64,000 nt of DNA from Gammaproteobacteria bacterium (GTDB taxonomy: Bacteria > Pseudomonadota > Gammaproteobacteria > Pseudomonadales > Pseudohongiellaceae): the NCBI GenBank assembly GCA_030828385.1, contig JAURCS010000005.1, positions 25,412 to 89,411 of the forward strand, given 5' to 3'. Below, one piece after another: positions 1-9,829 of this stretch. Both the position numbers and the translations under genes were made by a program. The number at the start of each line of letters is the position of its first letter. Positions within the stretch are counted from its first letter, which is position 1. Under the pieces are notes generated by a model. It was not told the origin of the DNA and ran no database searches. It saw nothing but the letters and a program-made list of their open reading frames with translations.

Positions 1-158
1 AGATAATCAATGCGGAAGTGCCTTTGGCAGAGATGTTTGGCTATTCAACTGATCTGCGCTCTGCCACCCAGGGACGTGCCACTTATACAATGGAATTCAA
101 TAAATACGCTGAAGTGCCTGCTGCAATCGCCAATTTGATTATCGAAAAAGGGGCTTAA
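1..158 (+). CDS. fusA: Elongation factor G, C-terminal end (partial)
   Basis: The window opens inside a reading frame whose first complete codon is at 3 and which stops at 156-158 (TAA). The 51 visible residues contain the EF-G domain V signature [20 protein letters not shown] and the usual ending with a Tyr-Ala-Glu-Val-Pro stretch. EF-G is the GTPase that drives ribosomal translocation in the cytoplasm. Being upstream of rpsJ is the usual str-S10 order, but tuf, which normally lies between them in gammaproteobacteria, is missing. The product is cut only by the window edge. Confidence 0.95.
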   Translation, partial: IINAEVPLAEMFGYSTDLRSATQGRATYTMEFNKYAEVPAAIANLIIEKGA

Positions 159-271
159 ATCCGGAAACGGACAGCAAAACCAGCAATTACTGCCGGATAT
201 GAGTGTAAATCCGGGAAAAAGTGCAGGGAAAATTAACCCCCCTCTTTTTTAGAAAATAACTGTGTAAAGCC

Positions 272-300
272 TTGACTAAAAAAGGCCCCGCACGTAAAAT
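272..300 (+). promoter_or_regulatory. Sigma-70 promoter of the S10 operon
   Basis: TTGACT at 272-277 and TAAAAT at 295-300 are separated by exactly 17 bp, each hexamer differing from consensus at one position. A start of transcription near 306-308 gives an rpsJ leader of about 90 nt. No other promoter of this quality lies between fusA and rpsJ. Confidence 0.8.
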
Positions 301-315
301 TTGCGCTCTTTTTTC

Positions 316-350
316 GCGGTGAAATCAATTTTATTGGTTTCACCGCTTTT
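316..350 (+). promoter_or_regulatory. Attenuator-like hairpin in the rpsJ leader
   Basis: Positions 316-329 pair with 333-346 as a 14-bp stem with a single U-G wobble and a 3-nt loop, followed by four T at 347-350. It would form within about 10-40 nt of the predicted transcription start and ends 50 nt before the rpsJ ATG. In E. coli the S10 leader is the target of L4-mediated attenuation; that this hairpin plays the same part is inference. The short U-run suggests a weak or factor-dependent terminator. Confidence 0.5.
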
Positions 351-396
351 ACAATGTTCTTTAACAACTTTATTGACGTCGGGAGATGTTGGTCGT

Positions 397-717
397 ATGC
401 AGAACCAGCGAATCAGAATTAGGCTAAAGGCTTTTGATCACCGTTTAATTGATCAGTCCACTCAGGAGCTGGTAAATACGGCAAAACGAACTGGTGCTTA
501 TGTTAGAGGACCCATTCCTCTGCCAACCAGAAAAGAGCGATATACAATTCTTATCTCTCCTCATGTCAATAAAGATGCGCGTGACCAGTACGAGGTTCGT
601 ACTCACAAGCGCCTGTTAGATATCGTAGAGCCAACTGAGAAATTTGTTGAAGCGCTGATGCAGTTAAATCTTGCTGCCGGTGTTGAAGTACAAATCAGTC
701 TTGGTAAGAACGAGTAA
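397..717 (+). CDS. rpsJ: Ribosomal protein S10 (NusE)
   Basis: The 106-residue product matches S10 along its whole length, including [20 protein letters not shown] and the NKDARDQYE stretch. S10 sits in the 30S head and also acts as NusE in antitermination. The frame is open further upstream to 301, but the ATG at 397 is chosen because S10 proteins begin [15 protein letters not shown] and a GGGAG lies about 11 nt upstream. It is the first gene of the S10 operon and is followed by an unusually long 175-nt gap. Confidence 0.97.
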   Translation: MQNQRIRIRLKAFDHRLIDQSTQELVNTAKRTGAYVRGPIPLPTRKERYTILISPHVNKDARDQYEVRTHKRLLDIVEPTEKFVEALMQLNLAAGVEVQISLGKNE

Positions 718-892
718 AAGATTTTTTTAAAGGTATTTGAAGGTAATTTGTAAGTGTCTGCAGCCAAATCTGCTGGCACTTTAAATACTTAAACAGCTGC
801 CAGGTTTCTTTGAGCAGGGCAGTACACATAACATGGTGTGATGCGTAAGCAGCCATAGTGGGTTTCAGCCCCATACACGATGAGGTTTTAAA
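718..892 (+). other. Long structured spacer between rpsJ and rplC
   Basis: This 175-nt gap has no open frame. It contains small potential hairpins: AAGTG/CACTT arms (about 752-781) with an inner CAGC/GCTG, a CTGCC/GGCAG pair, and CACA/TGTG. Such a gap inside the S10 operon is normally a few tens of bases. It may be a second leader or mRNA processing region. No clear promoter was found in it. Confidence 0.4.
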
Positions 893-1549
893 ATGTCGAT
901 TGGCTTAGTCGGTCGGAAAAGCGGTATGACCCGTCTTTTCACCGAATCCGGGTCCTCTATACCCGTAACAGTTGTTGAAATTCTGCCCAACAGGGTTACT
1001 CAGGTGAAAACCGTTGAGTCTGATGGTTACAGTGCTGTTCAGGTGACTACCGGATTTGTAAAAGGATCCCATGTCTCTAAATCTGAAGCTGGCCATTTTT
1101 CCAAGGCCGGAACCGAAGCTGGCCGTGGTCTTTGGGAGTTTCGTGCCGAACAGGAAGACTTTGGTGAGCAGGAAGTTGCTCCCGGTTCCGAATTCACTGT
1201 AGAAAGATTTGCTGAAGGGCAAATGGTGGATGTAACCGGCACCTCAAAAGGTAAGGGTTTTCAGGGTGTAATCAAGCGTTACAATTTCCGTATGCAGGAT
1301 GCCACTCACGGTAACTCACTGTCTCATCGTGCTCCCGGTTCCATTGGACAATGCCAGACTCCAGGTCGTGTTTGGAAAGGTAAGAAGATGGCAGGCCAGA
1401 TGGGCAATGTCAGAGTTACCACCCAGGGACTTCAGGTAGTAAAAGTAGATACTGAAAACAATCTGATTCTTATAAAAGGTGCTGTTCCAGGTGCCACCGG
1501 GTCAGATGTAATTATTTCACCAGCCGTTAAATCGTCTTCCAAGGGGTAA
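893..1549 (+). CDS. rplC: Ribosomal protein L3
   Basis: The 218-residue product is full length for L3, a primary 23S rRNA binder that reaches toward the peptidyl-transferase centre. It starts with the family N-terminus [16 protein letters not shown] and carries [20 protein letters not shown], the loop whose Gln is the PrmB methylation target in E. coli. It is separated from rplD by only 3 nt, so the two are likely translationally coupled. Confidence 0.97.
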   Translation: MSIGLVGRKSGMTRLFTESGSSIPVTVVEILPNRVTQVKTVESDGYSAVQVTTGFVKGSHVSKSEAGHFSKAGTEAGRGLWEFRAEQEDFGEQEVAPGSEFTVERFAEGQMVDVTGTSKGKGFQGVIKRYNFRMQDATHGNSLSHRAPGSIGQCQTPGRVWKGKKMAGQMGNVRVTTQGLQVVKVDTENNLILIKGAVPGATGSDVIISPAVKSSSKG

Positions 1550-1552
1550 GCA

Positions 1553-2170
1553 ATGGACTTGAATGTTGCAGTGCCTGGTAAGAAGGCAGCAAAAACAGTT
1601 TCCGTATCTGACGATACTTTCGCCAAGGAATTCAATGAAAGCCTGGTTCACCAGGTTGTTGTTACCTACCTTGCCGGGGCGCGTCAGGGCAGCGTTAAAC
1701 AGAAAACACGTTCTGAAGTCAGTGGCGGTGGTAAAAAGCCATGGCGTCAGAAAGGCACTGGCCGGGCCCGTGCCGGCACTACAAGAGGCCCGATCTGGCG
1801 CTCTGGTGGTGTTACCTTTGCTGCACGACCACAGGATCACTCCAAAAAAATCAACAAGAAAATGTATCGTGGTGCATTGCGTTGCATTCTTTCTGAACTG
1901 GTTCGTCAGGATCGTCTTCTGGTTGTTGACGATTTCAAGGTTGAGACTCATAAAACCAAAGGTCTTCTCGATAAGCTTACCGAATTTGATTTGCAAAATG
2001 TGCTGATTGTCAGCGATGAAGTTGATCAGAATCTCTACCTGGCTGCGCGCAACCTGCATAAGGTTGATGTTCTGGAAGCTACTGGTGTTGATCCTGTAAG
2101 CCTGATTGGGTTTGAGAAGGTGCTTATCACCTTACCTGCACTCAAGAAAGTAGAGGGGATGCTGGCATGA
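1553..2170 (+). CDS. rplD: Ribosomal protein L4
   Basis: The 205-residue product is a complete L4, with the exit-tunnel loop [20 protein letters not shown]-like segment (here [20 protein letters not shown]) around residues 60-80. In E. coli L4 also represses its own operon by acting on the rpsJ leader and RNase E. Whether it does so here is not shown by the sequence, but the leader hairpin at 316-350 is a candidate target. Its stop overlaps the rplW start by 4 nt (ATGA). Confidence 0.97.
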   Translation: MDLNVAVPGKKAAKTVSVSDDTFAKEFNESLVHQVVVTYLAGARQGSVKQKTRSEVSGGGKKPWRQKGTGRARAGTTRGPIWRSGGVTFAARPQDHSKKINKKMYRGALRCILSELVRQDRLLVVDDFKVETHKTKGLLDKLTEFDLQNVLIVSDEVDQNLYLAARNLHKVDVLEATGVDPVSLIGFEKVLITLPALKKVEGMLA

Positions 2171-2466
2171 ATCAGGAAAGAATTTTAACCATAATTTTGG
2201 GCCCTCATGTATCAGAGAAGAGCTCAATTATTTCTGAAGATAATAATCAAGTGACATTCAGGGTGGCCGGTGATGCGACCAAGCCTGAAATCAAGCAGGC
2301 CGTCGAAAGCCTGTTTAATGTCGAAGTTAAAGATGTCCAGGTACTGAACGTGAAGGGTAAGAGAAAGCGTACTGCACGCGGAAAAATGCGCACACGTCCA
2401 AGCTGGAAAAAAGCATACATCAGACTTGAGCAGGGTCATGAAATTGACTTTGCTGAGCTGGGTTAA
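2167..2466 (+). CDS. rplW: Ribosomal protein L23
   Basis: The 99-residue product is a normal-length L23, the exit-tunnel protein that docks trigger factor and SRP. Family features seen are the [12 protein letters not shown]-terminus, the basic [20 protein letters not shown] loop and the Ala-Tyr-Ile-Arg-Leu strand. Its start overlaps the rplD stop (ATGA), and rplB begins 14 nt downstream. Confidence 0.97.
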   Translation: MNQERILTIILGPHVSEKSSIISEDNNQVTFRVAGDATKPEIKQAVESLFNVEVKDVQVLNVKGKRKRTARGKMRTRPSWKKAYIRLEQGHEIDFAELG

Positions 2467-2480
2467 CAGGAGCGTAGACA

Positions 2481-3311
2481 ATGCCAGTAGTAAAATCCAA
2501 ACCTACCTCCCCTGGAAGACGCTTCGTCGTTAAAGTGGTTAATCCGGAGCTGCATAAGGGAGCACCTTATGCTCCTTTGGTAGAAGCACAATCTAAAAAT
2601 GGTGGCCGAAACAATGCCGGTCGCATTACACGTCGTCATTGTGGTGGTGGGCATAAACAGAAATACCGCATCATTGATTTCAAGCGTGACAAGGACAATA
2701 TCCCGGCAATTATTGAAAGACTGGAATATGATCCTAACCGCAGTGCAAATATTGCGCTGTTGAAATATGCAGATGGTGAGCGTCGCTACATTATTGCACC
2801 TGGTAAAGTCAGTGTCGGTGATGAAGTTGTTTCCGGTGAAGTTACACCTATGAAGCCTGGCAATTGCCTGCCTCTGCGAAATATCCCGATGGGTAGTACA
2901 TTGCATTGCATTGAAATGAAGCCTGGCAAGGGAGCTCAGATTGCTCGTAGTGCCGGAACTTCGGTGCAGTTGGTAGCTCGTGAAGGACAATACGCCACCT
3001 TGCGTTTGCGTTCAGGTGAGATGCGCAAAATTTTAGCTGATTGTCGTGCAGTACTGGGTGAAGTCTCCAATAGTGAGCATAGCCTTCGTTCCCTGGGTAA
3101 AGCTGGTGCCAAACGCTGGCGCGGTGTGCGTCCGACTGTTCGTGGTGTTGCCATGAACCCGGTTGATCACCCGCATGGTGGTGGTGAAGGCCGTACTTCC
3201 GGAGGCAGACATCCTGTTTCTCCATGGGGTACTCCAACCAAGGGTTACAAGACGCGCACAAACAAGCGTACAGATAAATTGATCGTTCGACGACGTCGTG
3301 CGACCAGATAA
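2481..3311 (+). CDS. rplB: Ribosomal protein L2
   Basis: The 276-residue product is a complete L2, needed for subunit association and peptidyl-transferase activity. It contains [20 protein letters not shown] near the N-terminus and the conserved C-terminal [20 protein letters not shown] stretch, whose His is the residue classically linked to peptidyl transfer. Its length and both ends match gammaproteobacterial L2. An AGGAG precedes the start. Confidence 0.97.
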   Translation: MPVVKSKPTSPGRRFVVKVVNPELHKGAPYAPLVEAQSKNGGRNNAGRITRRHCGGGHKQKYRIIDFKRDKDNIPAIIERLEYDPNRSANIALLKYADGERRYIIAPGKVSVGDEVVSGEVTPMKPGNCLPLRNIPMGSTLHCIEMKPGKGAQIARSAGTSVQLVAREGQYATLRLRSGEMRKILADCRAVLGEVSNSEHSLRSLGKAGAKRWRGVRPTVRGVAMNPVDHPHGGGEGRTSGGRHPVSPWGTPTKGYKTRTNKRTDKLIVRRRRATR

Positions 3312-3380
3312 GAATTAAATTAGAAGAATTAGTAGAAAAGTAAACAGAATGCTGATGTTAAGCATTAGAGGATATAGAAA

Positions 3381-3653
3381 GTGCCAAGATCATTAAAAAA
3401 AGGACCATTTATTGACCTTCATCTGCTCAAGAAAGTGCAGGTTGCTCAGGACAGTAATGACAGAAGGCCGATCAAAACCTGGTCCAGAAGGTCCATGATC
3501 TCTCCGGATATGCTTGGTCTGACGATAGCCGTTCATAATGGTCGTCAACATGTACCAGTTCTTATTTCTGAGGACATGGTTGGGCACAAGCTGGGAGAAT
3601 TTGTTGTCACCAGAACCTACCGGGGACATACAGCTGATAAGAAGGCGCGATAA
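3381..3653 (+). CDS. rpsS: Ribosomal protein S19
   Basis: The 90-residue product begins [18 protein letters not shown] and contains TWSRRSMI and HNGRQHVPV, the S19 hallmarks. It is a 30S head protein that contacts S13 and the P-site region. The start codon is GTG; the only in-frame alternative would delete the conserved N-terminus. An AGAGGAT lies upstream. Confidence 0.96.
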   Translation: MPRSLKKGPFIDLHLLKKVQVAQDSNDRRPIKTWSRRSMISPDMLGLTIAVHNGRQHVPVLISEDMVGHKLGEFVVTRTYRGHTADKKAR

Positions 3654-3699
3654 AACGCAATTTATTGGTTACGAGTGACAGATTACAGAGGTAAGAATG

Positions 3700-4035
3700 A
3701 TGGAAGTTTCAGCAAAATTAACTACAGCCAGAATGTCGGCCCAAAAAGCCAGGCTGGTTGCTGATCAGATTCGTGGGAAGGGTGTTGAAGAGGCGCTTGA
3801 GCTTCTTTCCTATAGCCCAAAGAAAGCAGCTGTGCTGATCAAGAAAGTATTGAATTCAGCTATTGCCAATGCCGAACACAATGAAGGTGTCGATATTGAC
3901 GAACTGAAGGTTTCCACCATTTATGTTGACGAGGCCATGACGTTAAAGCGCATTAGTCCTCGAGCAAAGGGTAGAGCTGATCGTATTTTGAAACGCTCTT
4001 GTCACATTACTGTAAAGGTTGCTGATAACAGCTAA
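3700..4035 (+). CDS. rplV: Ribosomal protein L22
   Basis: The 111-residue product is a full L22, with [18 protein letters not shown] at the N-terminus and the extended loop ending in [20 protein letters not shown], which lines the exit tunnel. Two ATG codons are adjacent (3697 and 3700). The second is preferred because homologues begin ME/MEV and AGAGGT at 3687-3692 is then 7 nt away rather than 4. Using 3697 would add one Met. Confidence 0.95.
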   Translation: MEVSAKLTTARMSAQKARLVADQIRGKGVEEALELLSYSPKKAAVLIKKVLNSAIANAEHNEGVDIDELKVSTIYVDEAMTLKRISPRAKGRADRILKRSCHITVKVADNS

Positions 4036-4110
4036 CAAAGCTTTATACATGCTGGTGTAGGTAGTCTTTTTGATTGCTCGACACACTAAAGGTTAAAAAA
4101 GAGAGGATAT

Positions 4111-4779
4111 ATGGGTCAGAAAGTAAACCCGACAGGCATAAGACTGGGAATTGTCAAGAAACATACTTCAGTATGGTATGCGAGTGGCAGAGACTATGCC
4201 AAGTACTTGCTTGAGGATATGGAAGTACGTGACCTGGTGAAAAAGAAGCTGGCAGCTGCTTCAGTTTCCAGAGTTGAAATTGAGCGTCCGGCTCAGACAG
4301 CTCGCGTTACTGTATTTACCGCCAGGCCCGGTATCGTTATCGGCAAGAAAGGCGAAGACGTAGAAAAACTGCGTGCTGAATTAAACAAGAAAATGGGTGT
4401 GCCTGTGCACATCAACATTGAAGAGATTCGTAAACCGGATCTGGATGCTCAGCTGGTAGCTGATAGTGTCGCCCAGCAGCTGGAACGTCGCGTTATGTTC
4501 CGTCGTGCGATGAAGCGAGTCATGCAGAATGCAATGCGCCAGGGTGCTCAAGGCATTAAAGTGCAGGTAAGTGGACGTTTAGGGGGTGCTGAAATTGCAC
4601 GTTCCGAGCGTTATCACGAAGGCCGCGTTCCTTTGCATACACTCAGGGCAGACATTGATTATGCCACCAGTGAAGCGCTGACCACTTACGGCATTATTGG
4701 TATCAAGATCTGGATCTTCAAGGGTGAAGTTTTTGATACTTTGGAAGAAGTTGAAACAGAACCGAAAAAGAATTCTTAA
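4111..4779 (+). CDS. rpsC: Ribosomal protein S3
   Basis: The 222-residue product is a complete S3. It starts [20 protein letters not shown], has the KH-domain [15 protein letters not shown] loop near residues 75-90 and the C-terminal S3 domain with [14 protein letters not shown]3 forms the mRNA entry tunnel and helps unwind mRNA. An AGAGGAT precedes the start. The C-terminal tail is short compared with E. coli (233 residues). Confidence 0.97.
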   Translation: MGQKVNPTGIRLGIVKKHTSVWYASGRDYAKYLLEDMEVRDLVKKKLAAASVSRVEIERPAQTARVTVFTARPGIVIGKKGEDVEKLRAELNKKMGVPVHINIEEIRKPDLDAQLVADSVAQQLERRVMFRRAMKRVMQNAMRQGAQGIKVQVSGRLGGAEIARSERYHEGRVPLHTLRADIDYATSEALTTYGIIGIKIWIFKGEVFDTLEEVETEPKKNS

Positions 4780-4792
4780 GAGGTAGTTAAGG

Positions 4793-5206
4793 ATGTTACA
4801 ACCTAAGCGAACCAAATTTCGCAAAATGATGAAAGGCCGTAATCGTGGCCTTGCGCATCGTGGTAGCACTATTAGTTTTGGCGAATATGGTTTGAAGGCT
4901 ATAGGCCGCGGTCGCCTTACTGCCCGACAGATCGAATCTGCTCGTCGTGCACTGACACGTCATGTAAAACGTGGCGGAAAAATCTGGATTCGGGTTTTTC
5001 CAGATAAGCCGATTACCCAGAAGCCTCTTGAAGTTCGTCAGGGTAAAGGTAAGGGTAGTGTTGAATACTGGGTAGCCCAGATTCAGCCTGGAAGAGTATT
5101 GTTTGAAATTGAAGGTGTGACAGAAGAGTTGGCTGAAGAAGCATTTACTCTGGCTGCTGCAAAACTTCCGTTTGCAACAAAATTTGCTAAAAGGGTGGTG
5201 ATGTAA
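4793..5206 (+). CDS. rplP: Ribosomal protein L16
   Basis: The 137-residue product is a complete L16, which positions tRNA at the A site of the 50S subunit. It starts [20 protein letters not shown] and contains the loop with the Arg that YcfD hydroxylates in E. coli ([10 protein letters not shown] region). Its TAA shares its last A with the rpmC ATG (TAATG at 5204-5208), indicating coupled translation. Confidence 0.97.
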   Translation: MLQPKRTKFRKMMKGRNRGLAHRGSTISFGEYGLKAIGRGRLTARQIESARRALTRHVKRGGKIWIRVFPDKPITQKPLEVRQGKGKGSVEYWVAQIQPGRVLFEIEGVTEELAEEAFTLAAAKLPFATKFAKRVVM

Positions 5207-5406
5207 TGGCTAATTATGAAACCAGTGATCTGAGAGATAAATCGGCTGCAGAACTTAATGAAGTATTGCTTGAATTGCTTCGTGACCAGTTCAATTACCG
5301 TATGCAGAAATCTACTGGCCAGCTTGGTCAGACTCATCTGATGTCTGGCGTACGCAAGAATATTGCCAGAGTGAAAACTCTGATTAATGAAAAACGTGCC
5401 CAGTAA
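5206..5406 (+). CDS. rpmC: Ribosomal protein L29
   Basis: The 66-residue product is a normal L29: two helices with [26 protein letters not shown] at its core and [15 protein letters not shown] near the end. L29 lies next to L23 at the exit tunnel. Its start overlaps the rplP stop by one base. Confidence 0.96.
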   Translation: MANYETSDLRDKSAAELNEVLLELLRDQFNYRMQKSTGQLGQTHLMSGVRKNIARVKTLINEKRAQ

Positions 5407-5445
5407 TTTTACTGGCCAATATATAAATAACAGGTTTTAAGAGAC

Positions 5446-5745
5446 ATGACAGAAGCCGTCGAAACTAGTAATGAAACAGCCGCTGCAGGTGCAACCAGTG
5501 CACGTACTGCCACAGGTAGAGTTGTCAGCAACAAAATGGATAAATCCATTACTGTGCTCGTGGAAAGACGTGTAAAGCACCCTGTGTACAGCAAGTATGT
5601 AACCAAGTCTTCGAGGTTGCATGCCCATGACGAGTCTAATGAATGTCAGGAAGGCGATACTGTGACTATCAAGGAAGTTCGTCCGATATCAAAAACCAAG
5701 ACATGGTCTCTGGTTTCGGTTGATGAAAAGGCGACAATTGTCTAG
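5446..5745 (+). CDS. rpsQ: Ribosomal protein S17 with extended N-terminus
   Basis: The OB-fold body from [20 protein letters not shown] to the C-terminus is standard S17, an early-assembly 16S binder. The product is 99 residues, about 15 longer than E. coli S17, because a Glu/Thr/Ala-rich leader precedes the fold. No later in-frame start lies before the conserved region and AAGAGA sits just upstream, so the extension appears real. Confidence 0.95.
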   Translation: MTEAVETSNETAAAGATSARTATGRVVSNKMDKSITVLVERRVKHPVYSKYVTKSSRLHAHDESNECQEGDTVTIKEVRPISKTKTWSLVSVDEKATIV

Positions 5746-5850
5746 TTACTGTTTAGCTACACAGTAGACCAATGGTCAGCTAACTAATTGGTAGATAGAA
5801 AATAGATTAACAAGTGTTATTACAACGAATTTAGTTTAAAGGATAAGAGC

Positions 5851-5876
5851 GGCTTAAATATCAATGATATCAAGCC
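5851..5876 (+). promoter_or_regulatory. Hairpin directly upstream of the rplN ribosome-binding site
   Basis: In the 144-nt rpsQ-rplN gap, GGCTT (5851-5855) pairs with AAGCC (5872-5876), and inside it ATATC pairs with GATAT around an AAT loop. The stem ends 1 nt before the GGAG at 5878-5881 that serves rplN at 5890. In E. coli the spc promoter lies in this gap, but I could not find a convincing promoter here. A role in translational control is inference. Confidence 0.4.
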
Positions 5877-5889
5877 CGGAGAAGTAGAA

Positions 5890-6258
5890 ATGATTCAAGT
5901 TCAATCCTATTTGGATGTTGCAGACAACAGCGGCGCTAGAAAAGTGATGTGCATCAAGGTGCTTGGTGGATCACATCGTCGTTATGCCAGGATTGGTGAT
6001 GTAATCAAGGTTACTGTCAAGGAAGCTATTCCACGTGGCAAGGTAAAAAAAGGGCAGGTACTGAGTGCTCTTGTGGTTCGAACCAAAAGTGGTGTGCGTC
6101 GTCAGGACGGTTCGCTGATCAAGTTCGATGACAATGCCGCAATCCTGCTAAACACCCAAGATGCTCCCATCGGTACTCGTGTCTTTGGACCGGTTACCAG
6201 GGAACTGCGAAATGAAAAATTCATGAGAATTATTTCTCTGGCACCCGAAGTACTTTAG
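5890..6258 (+). CDS. rplN: Ribosomal protein L14
   Basis: The 122-residue product is exactly the usual L14 length. It starts [20 protein letters not shown] and carries the [20 protein letters not shown] and [13 protein letters not shown] segments. L14 lies at the subunit interface and binds the silencing factor RsfS. It is the first gene of what is the spc operon in E. coli. Confidence 0.97.
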   Translation: MIQVQSYLDVADNSGARKVMCIKVLGGSHRRYARIGDVIKVTVKEAIPRGKVKKGQVLSALVVRTKSGVRRQDGSLIKFDDNAAILLNTQDAPIGTRVFGPVTRELRNEKFMRIISLAPEVL

Positions 6259-6296
6259 TCGTTCGGCAACCAGATTAAGAGATAGAGATTGCAACA

Positions 6297-6611
6297 ATGC
6301 AGAAACTGAAACGTGATGATGAAGTAATTGTGATTGCCGGAAAAGACAAAGGCAAGCGCGGTAAAGTTACCCGTGTTATGGATAATGGCCGCCTGATTGT
6401 CTCTGGTATCAACATGGTTAAACGCCATACCAAACCTAATCCTAATCTGGGAAAGCAGGGTGGTATTGTTGAGAAAGAAGCAGCTATTCAGATTTCCAAT
6501 GTCGCGATATTTAATTCGAAGACTGAGAAGGCTGATCGTGTCGGTATTCGAGTCGACGAAAATGGCGAAAAGGTCAGAGTATTTAAATCTGACAGTTCGG
6601 CCATCGACTAG
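6297..6611 (+). CDS. rplX: Ribosomal protein L24
   Basis: The 104-residue product is a complete L24, an assembly initiator that binds the 5' end of 23S rRNA. The KOW motif is visible at the N-terminus ([18 protein letters not shown]) followed by [13 protein letters not shown]. The spacing to rplE is 52 nt. Confidence 0.96.
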   Translation: MQKLKRDDEVIVIAGKDKGKRGKVTRVMDNGRLIVSGINMVKRHTKPNPNLGKQGGIVEKEAAIQISNVAIFNSKTEKADRVGIRVDENGEKVRVFKSDSSAID

Positions 6612-6663
6612 TATAGAGTCTAATATTTAACAAAGATTAATTCAGACAGGTTAGAAAAAGATC

Positions 6664-7221
6664 ATGGCTCGTTTAAGAGACGTTTACAAAAATGAAGTGG
6701 TTAAGGAACTGCAAAAACAGTTCTCCTACGAAAACCCAATGCAAGTGCCAAAAATCACTAAAGTAGTGATCAATATGGGTAGTGGTGAATTTGGCGACAA
6801 GAAGGTTTTGGAAAATGCCTTGAGTGACATGGCGAAGATCAGTGGTCAGAAACCTGTTGTGAATCTGGCTCGTAAATCTGTTGCTGGCTTCAAGGTCCGT
6901 GAAGGCTGGCCAGTTGGTTGTAAAGTAACTTTGCGTGGCGAGCGCATGTATGAGTTCCTGGATCGACTGGTGTCTATTGCGATTCCTCGTATTCGTGACT
7001 TCAGGGGACTTAGTGCCAAATCATTCGATGGCCGCGGAAATTATGCAATGGGCGTTACCGAGCAGATCATTTTCCCGGAAATAGAGTACGACAAGATTGA
7101 CACGCTGCGTGGTATGGATATCACTATCACCACTACAGCTAAAAACAATGAAGAAGGCAGAGCCTTGCTACGGGCAATGAATTTTCCGTTGAGAGAAACT
7201 GCTCAGGCTGCAAGCGCCTGA
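6664..7221 (+). CDS. rplE: Ribosomal protein L5
   Basis: The 185-residue product is a full L5, the 5S rRNA binder that contacts P-site tRNA. It contains [20 protein letters not shown] and [20 protein letters not shown]. It is about 6 residues longer than E. coli L5 owing to an Ala-rich C-terminus. In E. coli the S8 repressor binds the mRNA around this start; no equivalent structure was verified here. Confidence 0.97.
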   Translation: MARLRDVYKNEVVKELQKQFSYENPMQVPKITKVVINMGSGEFGDKKVLENALSDMAKISGQKPVVNLARKSVAGFKVREGWPVGCKVTLRGERMYEFLDRLVSIAIPRIRDFRGLSAKSFDGRGNYAMGVTEQIIFPEIEYDKIDTLRGMDITITTTAKNNEEGRALLRAMNFPLRETAQAASA

Positions 7222-7259
7222 TCTTCAGAACAGATATTGGTTTAAAGAGAACATAAGTT

Positions 7260-7565
7260 ATGGCTAAGACCTCAATGATTGTAAGGGAACATAAGCGCAC
7301 CAAGATGGTTGCGAAGTTCGCTGAAAAACGTGCTGCGCTGAAAGCTGTGCTGAAAAGCCAGACAGCGTCTGACGAGGAAAAATGGGAAGCGCAGGTTAAG
7401 TTGCAGAAGCTACCCAGGGATGCAAGTCCTACCCGTCAGCGTAATCGTTGTCAGGTAACTGGTCGACCACATGGCGTATACCGTAAATTCGGTTTATGCC
7501 GAAACAAATTACGCGAGCATGCCATGAAAGGTGATGTTCCTGGTCTGACCAAGGCCAGTTGGTAA
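7260..7565 (+). CDS. rpsN: Ribosomal protein S14, zinc-independent form
   Basis: The 101-residue product is the long S14 type that lacks the CxxC zinc ribbon of the short form. It has [16 protein letters not shown] at the start and the conserved [20 protein letters not shown] near the end. S14 completes the 30S head next to S3 and S10. rpsH begins 44 nt downstream. Confidence 0.96.
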   Translation: MAKTSMIVREHKRTKMVAKFAEKRAALKAVLKSQTASDEEKWEAQVKLQKLPRDASPTRQRNRCQVTGRPHGVYRKFGLCRNKLREHAMKGDVPGLTKASW

Positions 7566-7609
7566 CAACGAAGCAGGCAGTCAAAGAGACAAGAGGCAAT
7601 AGACAAAAT

Positions 7610-8005
7610 ATGAGCATGTCAGACCCAATAGCAGATTTATTGACACGAATCAGGAATGCCCAGATGGCTGGTCTTCCGGATGTGTCCTGCCCGTCTTCGA
7701 AGATTAAACAGTCTATTCTTGATGTACTTAAACAGGAAGGCTATATCAATGGTTACTCGATCAATGATGATCTGGTCAAACCACAACTTACCATCGAGCT
7801 GAAATACTTTAATGGTAAACCGGTTATTGAATCTTTGCATCGAGGCAGCCGTCCGGGTTTGCGTCATTATGCAGGCAAAGATGGTATTCCAGAAGTGCAG
7901 GCCGGTCTGGGTATTAGTGTGGTTTCAACCAATAAGGGTGTGATGACTGATAAAGCAGCTCGTGGCGCCGGAATTGGTGGTGAAATACTCTGTACCGTTT
8001 TTTAA
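7610..8005 (+). CDS. rpsH: Ribosomal protein S8
   Basis: The 131-residue product begins [21 protein letters not shown] and ends with [19 protein letters not shown], both S8 signatures. S8 is a central 16S binder and, in E. coli, the translational repressor of the spc operon. The frame is open back to 7559, but the ATG at 7610 matches the family start. Confidence 0.96.
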   Translation: MSMSDPIADLLTRIRNAQMAGLPDVSCPSSKIKQSILDVLKQEGYINGYSINDDLVKPQLTIELKYFNGKPVIESLHRGSRPGLRHYAGKDGIPEVQAGLGISVVSTNKGVMTDKAARGAGIGGEILCTVF

Positions 8006-8039
8006 TTTATAAAAATATTAAGTTTAAAAGAGCAGCAAT

Positions 8040-8573
8040 ATGTCCAGAATAGCAAACAGCCCAGTCGAACTGCCTAGCGGTGTCGAGGTAAATATAGCCA
8101 ACGGTCTTGTTTCAGTGAAAGGAAGCAATGGTTCCATGAATCTGCAGCTTCATGATCTGGTCGATATCGTTAATGAAGATAATCAGCTCAAGCTGTCAGC
8201 AAAAAAAGAAAGCAAAGAAGCTGTAGCCATGACTGGTACCTTCCGCTCTCTGGTAAACAACATGGTTGTGGGTGTAAGTGAAGGTTTTGAGAAAAAGCTT
8301 CAATTGATTGGTGTTGGTTACAGAGCCAAGGCCGAAGGCAAAAACGTCAATCTGGTTGTGGGTTACTCACATCCCATTGACTATAAGTTGCCAGAAGGAA
8401 TTACTGCGGACACTCCAACGCAAACAGAAATTGTAATTAAAGGCGCTGATAAACAGCAGGTTGGCCAGGTCGCTGCTGAAATAAGAAAGTTCAGACCACC
8501 TGAGCCATATAAAGGCAAGGGAATTCGCTACGCTGACGAACATGTATTCAGAAAAGAAGCGAAGAAGAAGTAA
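8040..8573 (+). CDS. rplF: Ribosomal protein L6
   Basis: The 177-residue product is exactly the E. coli L6 length. It starts [19 protein letters not shown], has the middle [19 protein letters not shown] and the C-terminal [20 protein letters not shown]6 supports the sarcin-ricin region where the GTPase factors bind. An AAAGAGCAGC precedes the start. Confidence 0.97.
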   Translation: MSRIANSPVELPSGVEVNIANGLVSVKGSNGSMNLQLHDLVDIVNEDNQLKLSAKKESKEAVAMTGTFRSLVNNMVVGVSEGFEKKLQLIGVGYRAKAEGKNVNLVVGYSHPIDYKLPEGITADTPTQTEIVIKGADKQQVGQVAAEIRKFRPPEPYKGKGIRYADEHVFRKEAKKK

Positions 8574-8644
8574 AAGTTAGGCATTTGAAGATTTAAGTAA
8601 AAGTTAAAGTAAGACATCAGATAACAGGAATAAGAGATAACACT

Positions 8645-8980
8645 ATGAACGAGAAGAAACAATCTCGTCTGAGGCGCGCAAAAAGGTCGCGTGCAAAGAT
8701 CAGCGAACTGCGCGTTAACCGCCTTTGCATCTACAGAAGCCCAAGGCATATCTATGCCCAGGTGATTTCTCCAGACCATCAGGTGCTGGCTACAGCTACA
8801 TCTCTTGGTGAAAAGAAAACTGGTAATGTCGAGTCTGCAATTCAGGTGGGTAAGGCTATTGCTGAAAAAGCGAAAGCGGCAGGCGTAACTTCAGTTGCTT
8901 TTGATCGAAGTGGTTATCAGTACCATGGGCGCGTAAAAGCACTTGCTGATGCAGCGCGTGAAAATGGATTGGAATTCTAG
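8645..8980 (+). CDS. rplR: Ribosomal protein L18
   Basis: The 111-residue product is an L18, which links 5S rRNA to the large subunit. It has an Arg/Lys-rich N-terminus ([13 protein letters not shown]), [15 protein letters not shown] and the C-terminal [20 protein letters not shown] stretch. It is some 6 residues shorter than E. coli L18 at the N-terminus. It follows a C-poor 71-nt spacer. Confidence 0.95.
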   Translation: MNEKKQSRLRRAKRSRAKISELRVNRLCIYRSPRHIYAQVISPDHQVLATATSLGEKKTGNVESAIQVGKAIAEKAKAAGVTSVAFDRSGYQYHGRVKALADAARENGLEF

Positions 8981-8997
8981 GAAAACGGTTTATAGAA

Positions 8998-9507
8998 ATG
9001 GCATATAAGAACGAACAAAACAAAAACGAAGAAGGCATGCAGGAAAAGCTGATTCAGGTAAACCGAGTAGCCAAGGTGGTGAAAGGTGGACGGATCTTTG
9101 GTTTTACCGCTCTTACCGCAGTTGGTGATGGTAATGGCCGTGTCGGTTTTGGCCGTGGTAAAGCCCGTGAAGTTCCTTTGGCTATACAAAAAGCCATGGA
9201 AGCCGCACGTCGTAATATGATCAGCGTAAAACTTGATGGTGATACCTTGCAGTATCCAATTAAGGCCAGACATGGTGCTTCCAAAATTTATATGCAGCCA
9301 GCATCCGAAGGTACAGGTGTTATCGCTGGTGGTGCCATGCGTGCCATTCTTGAATTAGCCGGTGTTCATAACGTACTGGCCAAATGTTATGGCTCAACCA
9401 ACCCTGTGAATGTTGTTCGCGCAACGTTTAAAGGCTTGCAGCAGATGCGCGCTCCTGAAGAAGTAGCGGCAAAACGCGGTAAGACGATTGAAGAGATTAT
9501 TGGTTAA
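8998..9507 (+). CDS. rpsE: Ribosomal protein S5
   Basis: The 169-residue product is a full S5, which affects decoding accuracy. It has the double-stranded-RNA-binding-like N-domain with [20 protein letters not shown] and [17 protein letters not shown], then the C-domain with [19 protein letters not shown]. It is a few residues longer at the N-terminus than E. coli S5 and lies 17 nt after rplR. Confidence 0.97.
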   Translation: MAYKNEQNKNEEGMQEKLIQVNRVAKVVKGGRIFGFTALTAVGDGNGRVGFGRGKAREVPLAIQKAMEAARRNMISVKLDGDTLQYPIKARHGASKIYMQPASEGTGVIAGGAMRAILELAGVHNVLAKCYGSTNPVNVVRATFKGLQQMRAPEEVAAKRGKTIEEIIG

Positions 9508-9586
9508 TCCATTCTTGAGTAACTGCAGCTTACAGAATATTTAGTAATTACAGAAAACAGAACACGAAGAAAGTAGAGTAGAAAAC

Positions 9587-9766
9587 ATGGCTAACAAAAC
9601 AGTTAAAGTCACACTGATGAAAAGCCCGATTGGCGCTTTGAAAAAACATAAAGCTTGCCTGACCGGACTTGGTCTCAGACGTATTCGTCAAGCCGTGGAA
9701 GTTGAAGATACACCAGCAGTGCGTGGCATGATCAATAAAGTCATCCACCTGGTAGAAGTGGCTTAA
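9587..9766 (+). CDS. rpmD: Ribosomal protein L30
   Basis: A short ORF encodes 59 residues beginning [10 protein letters not shown] and containing [20 protein letters not shown] and [14 protein letters not shown]. This is the L30 pattern at normal length. It fills the expected place between rpsE and rplO. The spacers on both sides (79 and 63 nt) are longer and more C-poor than usual. Confidence 0.95.
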   Translation: MANKTVKVTLMKSPIGALKKHKACLTGLGLRRIRQAVEVEDTPAVRGMINKVIHLVEVA

Positions 9767-9829
9767 GGTCAAATAAGATCAGCAAGACCATTTATTAATT
9801 ACTGAAATTAATTAGAAAGAATAGAAAAT

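Noticed and set aside
159-260. Intrinsic terminator after fusA
   Set aside because: There is a T6 run at 245-250 and an ATCCGG/CCGGAT pair far apart, but no stem directly before the T-run.
301-396. N-terminal extension of S10 from 301
   Set aside because: It would translate through the leader hairpin, and S10 homologues start at the ATG at 397.
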